Below, piece after piece: positions 55,640 through 64,000 of a DNA stretch of 64,000 bases (position 1 is its first letter; each line of letters begins with the position of its first letter). A program made the position numbers and the translations under genes. The notes under the pieces were generated by a model. The model worked only from the letters and a program-made list of their open reading frames with translations, did not search any database and was not told where the DNA came from. This stretch comes from Sphingomonas sp. (GTDB lineage Bacteria > Pseudomonadota > Alphaproteobacteria > Sphingomonadales > Sphingomonadaceae): positions 124,001 through 188,000 of the forward strand of contig NZ_JAGHZV010000002.1 of assembly GCF_017745215.1 (NCBI RefSeq), read 5' to 3'.

Positions 55640-55717
55640 CAATGCCAGAAGATCAGGAGCAGGATGATCAGCGGGATCGGCACGCCGATCAGCCAAAGCA
55701 GGATTCCCTTACCCATG
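55640..55717 (-). CDS. 25-residue single-span membrane peptide
   Basis: The minus strand reads MGKGILLWLIGVPIPLIILL followed by LIFWH and a TGA stop. The ATG at 55717 has a GGAGAG ribosome site 7 bases upstream. The peptide is almost wholly hydrophobic with a central Pro pair, like the tiny conserved hydrophobic proteins seen in many alphaproteobacteria. It sits alone between two unrelated genes, after the terminator at 55749-55778, so it should have its own promoter. Confidence 0.7.
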
Positions 55718-55748
55718 ACACACTCTCCATACGGTTGATTTCGTACCC

Positions 55749-55778
55749 GAAAGAAACCCGCGAGCGCGCCCGCGGGTT
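55749..55778 (-). terminator. Rho-independent terminator after the DUF885 gene
   Basis: Stem AACCCGCG (55755-55762) / CGCGGGTT (55771-55778). On the minus strand it is followed by TCTTTCGGG, a modest T-tract, 36 bases beyond the stop at 55814. Confidence 0.65.
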
Positions 55779-55813
55779 CCTTGAATGCGATCAATCGAAG
55801 GAGCCGGGCTTCC

Positions 55814-57511
55814 CTAGAACACCGCCTTGGGCGTCGCCTCCCGCATCATCTGCTGGCGGACCAGCGGGATCGGCGGGCCGCCATAGCTCAGGAACTGGTC
55901 GTGGAACGCCTTCCAGCCCTGGCGCCCGCCGTGCTGCGCGGTCCAGTCCTCGCGCAGTTTGCGGATCATCAGCTTGCCCATCGTATAGTTGAGATAGGCC
56001 GGATCATAGGTGCCGCGCCCGGCCTGTTGCTCGGCATTGCCCTCGTCCTGATAACATTGCTCGCGGAACATCTTCACCGATTGCTCGAGCGTCATGCCCT
56101 GGGTGTGCAGCCCGATCGCCGAGAGGAAGCGGCAGTCGCGCAGCAGCGCCTCGGAGATCTGGCCGATGTGCATCGCCGGATTGCCTGCGTCGAGCCCGGC
56201 CTCCCACATCATCTCCTCGCTGTAATGCGCCCAGCCCTCGGCATAGGCATAGCCGACGAAGATGCGGCCGATCGGGAACTTCGAACGGTTCGAATGGAGG
56301 AACTGGAGGAAATGCCCCGGCATCACTTCGTGCACGGTGGTGAAGAGCAGGCTGGGTTCGGAGGGGATATAGGCGAGCTGCTTCGCCGCATCCCAGCTCG
56401 GATCCGGCGGCGCGATATAGTAGATCGAGGGGATGCCCTTGTCGAAGGGTCCGGGCGGATCGATGTAGGCGCCGTTCGACCAGTTGAACGGCGGGCTCTC
56501 GCGCACCAGCGCCTGCTCGGTGCCGGGGATCGAGACGAGGTCGTGCTTGGTCACGAAGTCGCGCAGCTCGGGGATCTGCTGGGTCGCCGCGGCGACGGGC
56601 CCGCCCTTGGGCTTGAGCGCGTTCACCTGGTCGGTGCACTGGACGATCGTCTTGCCCCGCGCGAACTTGGCGCATTCGGCGGCGAGCGCGTCCTGGTTGC
56701 GCTTGAGATCGGCCTTGCCGACCGCCTCGAGTTGGTCGAGCGGCGTATCGACGCCTTCGGTCGCGAGCAGCATCCGCGAGAATTTCGCCGGCCCCAGCGC
56801 GAAGCCCTGGGTGGCGGTCTTCTCCTGCGACTTCAGCCAGGCCGAGAGGTCGGCCATCGCCTTGGCGGCGGCATCGGCGGCGGCCCTGAGGTCCTTCTGG
56901 AGCGCCTCGTCCTTCACTCCGGCGAACACCTTCACGGCGTCGCCCTTGTAGAAGTCGGCATAGCCATCGAAGCCGATCGTGCCGCGCTTGATGAAGCTCG
57001 CGGGCAGCGGGCTCTTCAGGTTCGCGCGGATCGCCGCGGCGGCCTGGGGCACCGCGCGGAAGAAGGCCGTGAGCGCCTTCGCCCGCACCTCGGGCGCGGC
57101 ATATTCGCGCGTGAGATAGGTGTTGGGATCGAGCGAGCCGAGGTAGAAGGCCGGGTTGTTGTGCGGCTGGTCGGCTTCCTCGAGCCAGAAGAGCTGCCCT
57201 TCCGCCACCTTCACCAGATAGTCGCGCTCGAAGGCATCGTCGGCGCTGAGGCCGTTGAACGCCTTGGCCTTGGTGACGAGGTTGTGGAGGAAGGTCGCGC
57301 GGGTCTTGAGCCCGACCTCGGTAAAGTCGGGCAGCTTGCCGTCGAAGTCGTGACGGCCCTGGTAGACCGCGAACTGCGGGTCGACCTGGAACCAGCCTTC
57401 GATCGCATGGTCGCGGAACACCGACCATTTGTCTTGCGGGCCGCTGCCGCCGCCGCCCGAACATCCCGCCAGCGCCACCAGCGCCGCACCCATCAGCAGA
57501 AGCCTACGCAT
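55814..57511 (-). CDS. DUF885-family lipoprotein, predicted zinc peptidase
   Basis: A 565-residue lipoprotein: signal peptide with lipobox ALAGC (Cys at 17), then the DUF885 fold. The zinc motif HExxH appears as TVHEVMPGHFLQF near residue 395, with YAYAEGWAHYSEEMMWEAGL near 430 as the third-ligand helix. The family is related to carboxypeptidase Taq/M32-like peptidases; substrates are unknown. The ATG at 57511 places the signal peptide at the start; longer open frame upstream runs antisense to the MFS gene and is not real. Confidence 0.9.
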   Translation of the reverse strand: MRRLLLMGAALVALAGCSGGGGSGPQDKWSVFRDHAIEGWFQVDPQFAVYQGRHDFDGKLPDFTEVGLKTRATFLHNLVTKAKAFNGLSADDAFERDYLVKVAEGQLFWLEEADQPHNNPAFYLGSLDPNTYLTREYAAPEVRAKALTAFFRAVPQAAAAIRANLKSPLPASFIKRGTIGFDGYADFYKGDAVKVFAGVKDEALQKDLRAAADAAAKAMADLSAWLKSQEKTATQGFALGPAKFSRMLLATEGVDTPLDQLEAVGKADLKRNQDALAAECAKFARGKTIVQCTDQVNALKPKGGPVAAATQQIPELRDFVTKHDLVSIPGTEQALVRESPPFNWSNGAYIDPPGPFDKGIPSIYYIAPPDPSWDAAKQLAYIPSEPSLLFTTVHEVMPGHFLQFLHSNRSKFPIGRIFVGYAYAEGWAHYSEEMMWEAGLDAGNPAMHIGQISEALLRDCRFLSAIGLHTQGMTLEQSVKMFREQCYQDEGNAEQQAGRGTYDPAYLNYTMGKLMIRKLREDWTAQHGGRQGWKAFHDQFLSYGGPPIPLVRQQMMREATPKAVF

Positions 57512-57619
57512 TCCTCTCACTCCCGAGTCGAATGCCTCGTGAATTGCACGAAAGTTTATTGCGCCAAAGCGCTTCCGCCATTGCGTGGGACGAAGCGGAG
57601 CGCCTAGAGCGCCCCGGAC

Positions 57620-58906
57620 ATGTCCGACACGTCGATCCACCCGTTCCGCATCGCCAATTTCCGCGCCTATTGGACGGCGCGTCTCGCGATGACGCTGGCG
57701 CAGAACGGCATGATCATCGTGATCGGCTGGCAGACCTACACGATCGCGCGCCAGACGATGCCGCCGCACCTCGCCGCGGCGCAGCTCGGGCTGATCGGGC
57801 TGCTCCAGTTCATCCCGCTGTTCCTCACCACGCCGATCACCGGCTATGTCGCCGACCGGTTCGACCGGCGCTGGATCACGCGCGTCACCGTGTCGCTCCA
57901 GCTTGCCTGCGCGCTGATCCTCGCACTGGTGACGCAAGCGGGTGCGATGTCGCTGCCGGTGCTGTTCGGCGTTGCGGTCCTCCTCGGCATCGGCCGTGCC
58001 TTTGCCGGCCCTGCGTTCGGCGCGCTCGCCCCCAATCTCGTGCCTCGGGAGAGCCTTCCCGCCGCGATCGCGCTCAGCGCCATTTCTTGGCAGGTCGGCT
58101 CGATCGTCGGCCAATCGGCCGCGGGTACCATCTACGCTCTGGCGCCGGCCACTCCCTATTTCGTCGCGACAGGGCTGTTTGGGATCGCGCTCGTTGCATT
58201 GGTCCTGATCGGCCCAGTGCCCCGCACTCATAATGCCGACACGCGGCACCCACTGCGCCAGATTGTCGACGGGCTCATCTACGTGTGGCAAAACAAGATG
58301 GTACTCGGCACGATCACGCTCGACTTGTTCGCTGTTTTCCTCGCTGGCACCAGCGCGCTGCTTCCAGTTTACGCGCATGACATCCTGAAGGTGGGGCCCT
58401 CGGAGTTCGGCATGCTCACCGCCGCACCCGGGGTTGGCGCGGGCATTGTGGCGCTGTTCTTCTCCTTCCGCCCGATCAAGACCCAGGTGGGACCCAAGAT
58501 GCTCGCCGCGGTGCTGGTCTACGGCGCCGCGACGGTGACCTTCGGTCTCTCCAGCTGGATGCCGCTCAGCCTCGCCGCGCTCGCGGTGGCGGGCGCGGCG
58601 GACATGTTCTCGGTCTATATCCGCCAGTCGCTCGTCCAGCTCTATACCCCCGATGCCATGCGCGGCCGCGTCGGCGCGGTGTCGCAGCTCACCATCTCCG
58701 CCTCGAACGAGCTGGGCGAAGCCGAATCGGGCTTCCTCGCCTCGGCCGCGGGCCTGGTCGGCGCGGTGCTGATCGGCGGCGGCGGCGCGATCCTGGTCAC
58801 GGTCCTCTGGACCTTCCTCTTCCCGGTGATCCGCCGGGCGAAGACATTCGATCCCCCCATGCTGCCCGAGGAACCGGGCCCAACCCACGAGAAGGAGGCT
58901 GCGTGA
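57620..58906 (+). CDS. MFS exporter of EntS-like type
   Basis: A 428-residue transporter with 12 predicted spans. It opens [20 protein letters not shown], and the conserved MFS loop is [14 protein letters not shown] between spans 2 and 3. It belongs to the group that includes the enterobactin exporter EntS and unassigned drug exporters. No siderophore genes are nearby. The stop overlaps the cysK start (TGATG), so the two may be co-expressed. Confidence 0.87.
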   Translation: MSDTSIHPFRIANFRAYWTARLAMTLAQNGMIIVIGWQTYTIARQTMPPHLAAAQLGLIGLLQFIPLFLTTPITGYVADRFDRRWITRVTVSLQLACALILALVTQAGAMSLPVLFGVAVLLGIGRAFAGPAFGALAPNLVPRESLPAAIALSAISWQVGSIVGQSAAGTIYALAPATPYFVATGLFGIALVALVLIGPVPRTHNADTRHPLRQIVDGLIYVWQNKMVLGTITLDLFAVFLAGTSALLPVYAHDILKVGPSEFGMLTAAPGVGAGIVALFFSFRPIKTQVGPKMLAAVLVYGAATVTFGLSSWMPLSLAALAVAGAADMFSVYIRQSLVQLYTPDAMRGRVGAVSQLTISASNELGEAESGFLASAAGLVGAVLIGGGGAILVTVLWTFLFPVIRRAKTFDPPMLPEEPGPTHEKEAA

Positions 58907-59826
58907 TGAAGGCGAACACGATTCTGGAGACGATCGGCAACACGCCCCACATCCGCATCGGCAAGATCTTCCCCGACGCCGAGGTGTGGATCAAGTCCGA
59001 GCGCTCCAATCCCGGCGGCTCGATCAAGGACCGCATCGCGCTGTCGATGATCGAGGCGGCGGAGAAGTCGGGCGACTTGAAGCCCGGCGGCTGCATCGTC
59101 GAGCCGACCAGCGGCAACACCGGCGTGGGCCTCGCGATGGTCGCGGCGGTCAAGGGCTACCGGCTCATTCTGGTGATGCCCGAGAGCATGTCGATCGAGC
59201 GCCGCCGGCTGATGCTCGCCTATGGCGCCACCTTCGACCTCACGCCGCGCGAGAAGGGGATGAAGGGCGCGATCGAGCGCGCGATGGAGATCGTCGCCTC
59301 CACCCCCGGCGCCTGGATGCCGCAGCAGTTCGACAATCCCGCGAACATCGACGTCCATGTCCGAACCACCGCGCAGGAGATCCTCGCCGACTTCGCCGGC
59401 ACGCCGATCGACGCGATCATCACCGGCGTCGGCACCGGCGGGCACATCACCGGCGTGGCGGAGACGCTCAAGAAGGTCTGGCCGGGGCTCAAGGTCTATG
59501 CGGTCGAGCCCGAGGCGTCGCCGGTGATCTCGGGCGGCCAGCCCTCGCCGCACCCGATCCAGGGCATCGGCGCAGGCTTCGTGCCGCGCAACCTCCACAC
59601 CGACGCGATCGACGGGGTAATCCGCGTCGATGCCGGCGCGGCCAAGGAGATGGCGCGCCGCGCCGCGCGCGAGGAAGGCATGCTGATCGGGATCAGCTCG
59701 GGCGCTACCCTGCAGGCGATTTCGCAGAAGCTTCCCGAGCTTCCCGAGGGCTCGCGCGTGCTCGGGTTCAATTATGATACAGGCGAGCGCTATTTGTCGG
59801 TTCCGGACTTCCTTCCGGAGAGCTGA
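58906..59826 (+). CDS. cysK: Cysteine synthase A
   Basis: A 306-residue PLP enzyme that makes cysteine from O-acetylserine and sulfide. PLP lysine Lys41 is in [21 protein letters not shown] near residue 66 binds the substrate carboxylate, and GTGGHITGV near 178 binds the PLP phosphate. The ATG at 58906 follows GAAGGAGG; a GTG one codon earlier is possible. Coupling to an exporter is unusual and may hint at export of cysteine or O-acetylserine. Confidence 0.94.
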   Translation: MKANTILETIGNTPHIRIGKIFPDAEVWIKSERSNPGGSIKDRIALSMIEAAEKSGDLKPGGCIVEPTSGNTGVGLAMVAAVKGYRLILVMPESMSIERRRLMLAYGATFDLTPREKGMKGAIERAMEIVASTPGAWMPQQFDNPANIDVHVRTTAQEILADFAGTPIDAIITGVGTGGHITGVAETLKKVWPGLKVYAVEPEASPVISGGQPSPHPIQGIGAGFVPRNLHTDAIDGVIRVDAGAAKEMARRAAREEGMLIGISSGATLQAISQKLPELPEGSRVLGFNYDTGERYLSVPDFLPES

Positions 59827-59904
59827 ATCGCTGGCGCGCGTTCCTGATTCGGGTTAGACTTCGCGAGTCGGGGAAATTCACCGAGCTTTCCGGGGGGAAC
59901 TCAG

Positions 59905-60228
59905 GTGCGCAATGCGATGATTTGCGTCAGCGTGATGCTGGCGATCTTTCTTGGGTGGCCGCTGGCGTTTGGCGGCGGCTCGAACAGCGGCAACATCGAG
60001 AGCAAGTCCGGGGCCAAGGCAGCCACGGCCACCGTACCGGCCAAGCAGCAGATGCTGCAGGCGGTCCAGGCGGCGGTGCCCGCGGGCACGGTCGCGGTGG
60101 AGAGCTGCTACAAGCGCTACCAGCGCGAAGTGAAGCTGTGCAGCGGCACGTCGAGCGCGACGTGCCGGTTGAAGAGCTCGGACAATTGGGACCTGTGCGA
60201 AGCCACGGGGTTCTGGCCGGACAAGTAG
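59905..60228 (+). CDS. Small secreted protein of unknown function
   Basis: A 107-residue protein with GTG start after GGGGGGAAC and an N-terminal signal peptide (AMICVSVMLAIFLGWPLAFG). The C-terminal half holds four cysteines (SCYKRYQREVKLCSGTSSAT, CRLKSSDNWDLCEATGF), likely two disulfides. Family not recognised. A large hairpin follows its stop. Confidence 0.6.
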   Translation: MRNAMICVSVMLAIFLGWPLAFGGGSNSGNIESKSGAKAATATVPAKQQMLQAVQAAVPAGTVAVESCYKRYQREVKLCSGTSSATCRLKSSDNWDLCEATGFWPDK

Positions 60229-60249
60229 GCTCTACTTCTCTTACTTCTC

Positions 60250-60393
60250 CTGGCCCTCCCGCTTTTTCGCGGGAGAGGGTTGGGTGAGGATCTTCTTCTT
60301 TCTTCGGGCTTAGCCAGAAAGAAGAAGACCCTCACTTCCCACCGCCTCCGGCGGCGGGCCCCTCCTCTCCCGCGAAGGCGCGAGAGGGCCAGG
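60250..60393. repeat. Long imperfect hairpin region
   Basis: CTGGCCCTC (60250-60258) pairs with GAGGGCCAG (60384-60392). Inside, TCGCGGGAGAGG pairs with CCTCTCCCGCGA, and TCTTCTTCTTTCT pairs with AGAAAGAAGAAGA around a short loop near 60315. The right arm has about 25 extra bases (CCGCCTCCGGCGG hairpin). The element fills the gap between the small secreted protein and the SleB-type gene. Confidence 0.7.
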
Positions 60394-60488
60394 TTGGTGT
60401 CGCCTGTAGTTAATCACACCTGTCCCACACGCCGCGAACCACCATGGTTCCCACCCGCGCCGTTCTGCGTTATGGGCGGCGCCCTCCG

Positions 60489-61913
60489 ATGAACGCCTCG
60501 ACCACGCCTCCCGCCCGACTGGCCGCCTATCTGGCGCAGGTCCCGCAGCAGTTCCGCCGCGGCCTCGACGCCGTACGCCGGCTGCCGCGCGGCGTGCAGG
60601 TTGCGCTCGCGCTCATCGCCGTGCTCGCGATCGCGCTGCCGGTCGTGCTGGTCAACCGTGCCCCGCCCCCGGCCAGATACCGGTCGCGCATCGTCCTCCC
60701 GACCCGCGTCGTGCCCAAGACCGAGATCCCCACGGTCGAGCCCGTCCAGCTCCAGGCGGTCGACCCCGACGACGCGCGCGCGATCAACGCCTCGATCCCC
60801 TTCTCGACCGAGCCGAACCTTCCGGCGCGCGCCTTCAAGATCTTCGGCGAGGCCGACAGCCAGGCGCGCGCCACCGATTGCCTCGCCGCCGCGGTCTATT
60901 ACGAGGCGGGCGACGATGCCGAAGGCCAGCGCGCGGTCGCGCAGGTCGTGCTCAACCGCACCCGCCACCCCGCCTTCCCCAAGACCGTGTGCGGCGTCGT
61001 CTTCCAGGGCTCCGAGCGCACCACCGGCTGCCAGTTCACCTTCAGCTGCGACGGCTCGATGCTGCGCTACAGCCCCTCGCAGGCCGCCTGGGAACGCGCC
61101 CGCGCGGTCGCCCGGCTCGCGCTCAACGGTTCGGTCGACAAGGTCGTCGGTCTCGCGACGCACTACCACACCGACTGGGTGGTGCCCTATTGGAGCGCGA
61201 GCCTCGAGAAGATCAGCGCGGTGCACACGCATCTCTTCTTTCGCTGGACCGGCTGGTGGGGCACGCCCCCCGCCTTCACCCGCGCCTACACCGGCGAGGA
61301 GCCCAACGTCCCGCTGATGGCCAAGCTTTCGCCGAGCCATAGCGGCGATCCCGAGGCCCTGCTCGCCGCTGGTGCTGCAGCGACCGCTATCGATCCCGAA
61401 TCGATCCCCGACAGCGTCGTACCCAAGGCGACCGGTGCCGACGACGACAGCTTCCTCGTCACGCTGCCCAAGGGAATGAACGCCGAGAGCTTCGCCAGCC
61501 TCGCGGTGCGCACCTGCGGCGAGCGCGTGCGCTGCAAGTTCATGGCCTGGACCGAGAGCGCCAACACGCCCAACAAGCTGCCGCTCAACAGCTACCAGGT
61601 CGCGACGATGTCGTTCAGCTATCTGCGCGACCAGAACCAGGGCTTCGCCAAGGCGCTGTGGAACTGCGCGCTTTTCCCGCGCCCGAGCCCGGTCCAGTGC
61701 ATGCGCGCCCAGCCGCTCGCCGACGCCCAGTTGCCTCCGCGCCTCGCCGACGCGCCCAAGCCGCTGGCCGATTCGGAACCGAGCCCGCTCGCCGGCGTCC
61801 GCCGCAAGGGCGATCCCGCGCCATCGATGCCGTCGGTGGGACTCAAGGAACTCGGCGGCAAGCTGCCGACGCCCGCACCCAGCCCCAGGCCGACGCCGGT
61901 TCCGGCGGGCTAA
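60489..61913 (+). CDS. Cell wall hydrolase of SleB type
   Basis: A 474-residue protein: a membrane anchor (about 36-56, VQVALALIAVLAIALPVVLV), then the Hydrolase_2/SleB domain (about 130-250) with ATDCLAAAVYYEAGDDAEGQ, AVAQVVLNRTRHPAFPKTVC, CQFTFSCDGSM and ATHYHTDWVVPYW. The Glu in YYEAG is the expected catalytic residue. In spore formers SleB is a germination lytic enzyme; in Gram-negative bacteria this family is thought to cut peptidoglycan. The C-terminal part (about 380-474) is Pro/Ala-rich. Start chosen at the ATG at 60489. Confidence 0.88.
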   Translation: MNASTTPPARLAAYLAQVPQQFRRGLDAVRRLPRGVQVALALIAVLAIALPVVLVNRAPPPARYRSRIVLPTRVVPKTEIPTVEPVQLQAVDPDDARAINASIPFSTEPNLPARAFKIFGEADSQARATDCLAAAVYYEAGDDAEGQRAVAQVVLNRTRHPAFPKTVCGVVFQGSERTTGCQFTFSCDGSMLRYSPSQAAWERARAVARLALNGSVDKVVGLATHYHTDWVVPYWSASLEKISAVHTHLFFRWTGWWGTPPAFTRAYTGEEPNVPLMAKLSPSHSGDPEALLAAGAAATAIDPESIPDSVVPKATGADDDSFLVTLPKGMNAESFASLAVRTCGERVRCKFMAWTESANTPNKLPLNSYQVATMSFSYLRDQNQGFAKALWNCALFPRPSPVQCMRAQPLADAQLPPRLADAPKPLADSEPSPLAGVRRKGDPAPSMPSVGLKELGGKLPTPAPSPRPTPVPAG

Positions 61914-61915
61914 GA

Positions 61916-61957
61916 GCCCGTTTGGAAACTCGCGAACGAGCGAGTTTCCAAACGGGC
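61916..61957. repeat. Perfect inverted repeat with GTTTGGAAA/TTTCCAAAC arms, copy 2
   Basis: Two perfect 18-base arms (61916-61933 and 61940-61957) around a 6-base loop GAACGA, starting 3 bases after the SleB-type gene stop. It shares the GTTTGGAAA/TTTCCAAAC core with the element at 26816-26891. It can act as a bidirectional transcript end between convergent genes. Confidence 0.8.
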
Positions 61958-61977
61958 GATAAGTCCCCACGCCCGCG

Positions 61978-62048
61978 CCGTCATACCGGCGAAAGCCGGG
62001 ACCCAGGGTCAAGGCGGACGTCGCTCGTGGTTCTGAACCCCGGCTATG
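61978..62048. repeat. REP-like palindrome, copy 8 (right arm shortened)
   Basis: The left arm is canonical (CCGTCATACCGGCGAAAG); the right arm is altered and cut short (TTCTGAACCCCGGCTATG), 8 bases before the alaS stop codon. It lies between the convergent SleB-type gene and alaS. Confidence 0.75.
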
Positions 62049-62055
62049 GGTAGGT

Positions 62056-64000
62056 TCAAGCCGCGGCCGGTTGCGCTTCGAGCGCCTGGCGGATCGCCGC
62101 CAGCGCGTCCTGCGCCTTCTCGCCCTCGGGGCCGCCGCCCTGCGCCATGTCGGGCCGGCCGCCGCCGCCCTGGCCGCCGAGCGCTGCCACCGCCGTCTTG
62201 ACCAGCTCGACCGCGCTTCGCTCGCCGACCAGATCGTCGGTCACGCCGACCGCGACCGAAGCGCGGCCTTCGTTGACCGCGACCAGCGCCACGACACCCG
62301 AGCCGATCCGCGCCTTGGCCTCGTCGACCGCGCCGCGCAGTGCCTTGGCCTCGAGTCCGTCCAGCACCTGCCCCAGGAAGTTCACCCCCGCGACCTGCGC
62401 GGGGCCCGTGGCCGCGGCACCTGCACCGCCGCCCATCGCCAACGCCTTCTTCGCGTCGGCCAGCTCGCGCTCGAGCCGGCGCCGCTCCTCGACCAGCGCC
62501 GCGACGCGCGTGGGGACCTCGTCGGGCGAGGCCTTGAGCGCCGCTGCCGCTTCGCGCAGCCGCTCGTCACGCGCGACCAGCCAGAGGCGCGCGGCCTCGC
62601 CGGTCAATGCCTCGATCCGGCGCACGCCCGAGGATACCGCCGATTCCGAAACGATCTTGAACAGCGCGATGTCGCCCGTCGCCTCGACATGCGTGCCGCC
62701 GCAGAGCTCGACCGAATAGGATGCATCCTCGCCGACACCCATCGAGAGCACGCGGACCTCGTCGCCATATTTCTCGCCGAACAGCGCCATCGCCCCCGCG
62801 GCGACGGCGTCGTCGGGTGCCATCAGCCGCGTGGTCACGATCTCATTGTGGCGGATCTGCGCGTTCACCGCGACCTCGACGTCGGCGATCTCCTCAGGGC
62901 TGAGCGCCGAGGGATGCGAGAAATCGAAGCGAAAGCGGTCGGCGGCGACGAGGCTGCCCTTTTGCGTCACATGCCCGCCCAGCCGCGCGCGCAGCGCCGC
63001 ATGGACGAGGTGCGTCGCACTGTGGTTGGCGCGAATGCGGTCGCGGCGCTCGGCGTCGACGGTGAGGTGCACCGGATCGCCCACCGCGATCTCGCCCGTC
63101 TCGATCGCCGCATGGTGCGCATGCAGCCGGCCGAGCGGCTTCGACGTGTCGCTCACCACCGCGAGCAACCCCTTCTCCGTGGTGATCGTCCCCGCGTCGC
63201 CCATCTGGCCGCCGCTCTCGCCGTAGAAGGGCGTCTGGTTGGTGAGGATCACCACCTCGTCGCCCGCCGCCGCCTTCGCGACGCGCGCGCCGTCCTTGAC
63301 CAGCGCGAGCACCTGGCCCTCGCCTTCGGTCGAGACATAGCCGGTGAACTCGGTGCCACCGAATTCCTCGGCGATGTCGAACCAGACTTCCTCGCTCGCC
63401 TTGGCGCCCGATCCCTTCCAGGCGGCGCGGGCGTTGGCCTTCTGCTCGGCCATCGCCGCGTCGAAGCCGGCGCGGTCGACCTGCAGTCCGCGGGTGCGCA
63501 GGGCATCCTCGGTCAGGTCATAGGGAAAGCCGAAGGTGTCGTAGAGCTTGAACGCCGTAGCGCCTGGGAGCGTGTCGCCCTCGGCCATGCCGGCGGTGGC
63601 TTCGTCGAGTAGGCGGAGACCATTCGACAGCGTCTGGCGGAAGCGCGTCTCCTCCTGGAGCAAGGTCGCCTCGATCAGCGGCTGGGCGCGCTGGAGCTCG
63701 GGGAAGGCCTGGCCCATCTCGGAGACGAGGCTCGGCACCAGCCGGTGCATCAGCGGCTCCCTGGCGCCGAGCAGATGCGCGTGGCGCATCGCGCGGCGCA
63801 TGATCCGGCGGAGCACATAGCCGCGGCCCTCGTTCGCGGGCAGCACGCCGTCCGCCACCAGGAAACCCGAGGCGCGCAGGTGATCCGCGATCACGCGATG
63901 GCTCGCCTTGTGGTCGCCGTCGGTCGCGGTGCCGGTGAGCGAGCCCGACTGGGCGATCAGCGCCTTGAACGTGTCCGTATCATAATTGTCGTGGACGCCC
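62056..64000 (-). CDS. alaS: Alanyl-tRNA synthetase (N-terminus beyond window edge)
   Basis: The frame runs from the stop at 62056 through the right edge, about 648 residues of an enzyme of about 880. Visible: the end of the aminoacylation core ([35 protein letters not shown]), the editing domain with HxxxH as [14 protein letters not shown] and the downstream [13 protein letters not shown] motif that supplies Cys and His ligands, and the C-terminal C-Ala domain with a glycine-rich linker (GGGAGAAA). It charges tRNA-Ala and clears mischarged Ser and Gly. Confidence 0.97.
   Translation of the reverse strand, partial: GVHDNYDTDTFKALIAQSGSLTGTATDGDHKASHRVIADHLRASGFLVADGVLPANEGRGYVLRRIMRRAMRHAHLLGAREPLMHRLVPSLVSEMGQAFPELQRAQPLIEATLLQEETRFRQTLSNGLRLLDEATAGMAEGDTLPGATAFKLYDTFGFPYDLTEDALRTRGLQVDRAGFDAAMAEQKANARAAWKGSGAKASEEVWFDIAEEFGGTEFTGYVSTEGEGQVLALVKDGARVAKAAAGDEVVILTNQTPFYGESGGQMGDAGTITTEKGLLAVVSDTSKPLGRLHAHHAAIETGEIAVGDPVHLTVDAERRDRIRANHSATHLVHAALRARLGGHVTQKGSLVAADRFRFDFSHPSALSPEEIADVEVAVNAQIRHNEIVTTRLMAPDDAVAAGAMALFGEKYGDEVRVLSMGVGEDASYSVELCGGTHVEATGDIALFKIVSESAVSSGVRRIEALTGEAARLWLVARDERLREAAAALKASPDEVPTRVAALVEERRRLERELADAKKALAMGGGAGAAATGPAQVAGVNFLGQVLDGLEAKALRGAVDEAKARIGSGVVALVAVNEGRASVAVGVTDDLVGERSAVELVKTAVAALGGQGGGGRPDMAQGGGPEGEKAQDALAAIRQALEAQPAAA

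Noticed and set aside
57512..58888. N-terminal extension of the DUF885 protein through the MFS gene region
   Set aside because: The extension runs antisense to an obvious transporter, and a lipoprotein signal peptide begins at 57511.

Overview
The window looks like a chromosomal segment of a Sphingomonas-type alphaproteobacterium. The base composition is strongly GC-rich throughout. The gene order is typical of the class: cinA, ispDF, dusB, ntrBC, ntrYX, hfq, hflX in one stretch, and rpsB, tsf, pyrH, frr, uppS, cdsA, dxr, rseP, bamA, skp, fabZ in another. Two features point to sphingomonads in particular. Hfq carries two Sm domains in tandem, and the lpxD/lpxA/lpxB genes that normally sit around fabZ are absent, as expected for a lineage whose outer membrane uses glycosphingolipids. 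Both window edges cut genes (cinA on the left, alaS on the right). I see no prophage, no integrase, no insertion sequence with a transposase, no CRISPR array and no rRNA operon.

Layout. 1-2.2 kb (minus): cinA-type amidase, a small secreted protein, and fused ispDF. 2.6-11.9 kb (plus): dusB-ntrB-ntrC, ntrY-ntrX, then hfq-hflX, a nitrogen and post-transcriptional regulation block whose genes are joined by 4-base overlaps. 11.9-22 kb (minus): a small phosphatase, mazG, an unknown protein, a membrane aspartic protease, and an MBL hydrolase-tatD-metG overlapping series; then holB, dacA, a SPOR lipoprotein and a lytic transglycosylase (replication and cell-wall work). A tRNA-Ser(UGA) follows at 22.1 kb. 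22.5-25.4 kb (plus): a membrane-anchored HTH protein, two unknown proteins, radC and a winged-helix regulator. 25.4-38.6 kb (minus): an unknown secreted protein, a PilZ protein, rpmE, and the envelope-assembly and translation superoperon. 38.9-43.3 kb: a LexA-box membrane microprotein, the psd-pssA phosphatidylethanolamine pathway, a frameshifted gene, an alpha/beta hydrolase, and an AAC(6')-type acetyltransferase. 43.4-48 kb (plus): icd, a decayed gene, a KefB-type antiporter and two tandem paralogues. 48-64 kb: a Pit phosphate transporter with an apparent Pho box, an amidohydrolase, a LexA-box uvrD, a ParDE pair, several envelope proteins, an MFS exporter with cysK, a SleB-type cell-wall hydrolase and alaS.

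Three kinds of structure are not explained by genes. First, a REP-like palindrome whose arms are hairpins with a GAAA loop occurs eight times between genes, and twice it is nested inside a second palindrome. Second, a different inverted repeat occurs twice, at 26.8 and 61.9 kb. Third, there are two exact GTTC-N7-GTTC LexA boxes: one lies between the -35 and -10 of a promoter for an undescribed 73-residue single-span membrane protein, and one sits at uvrD. The membrane microprotein is the best candidate here for a new function, a lineage-specific SOS division checkpoint.

All calls rest on reading the sequence and on remembered family features. No database search was run.
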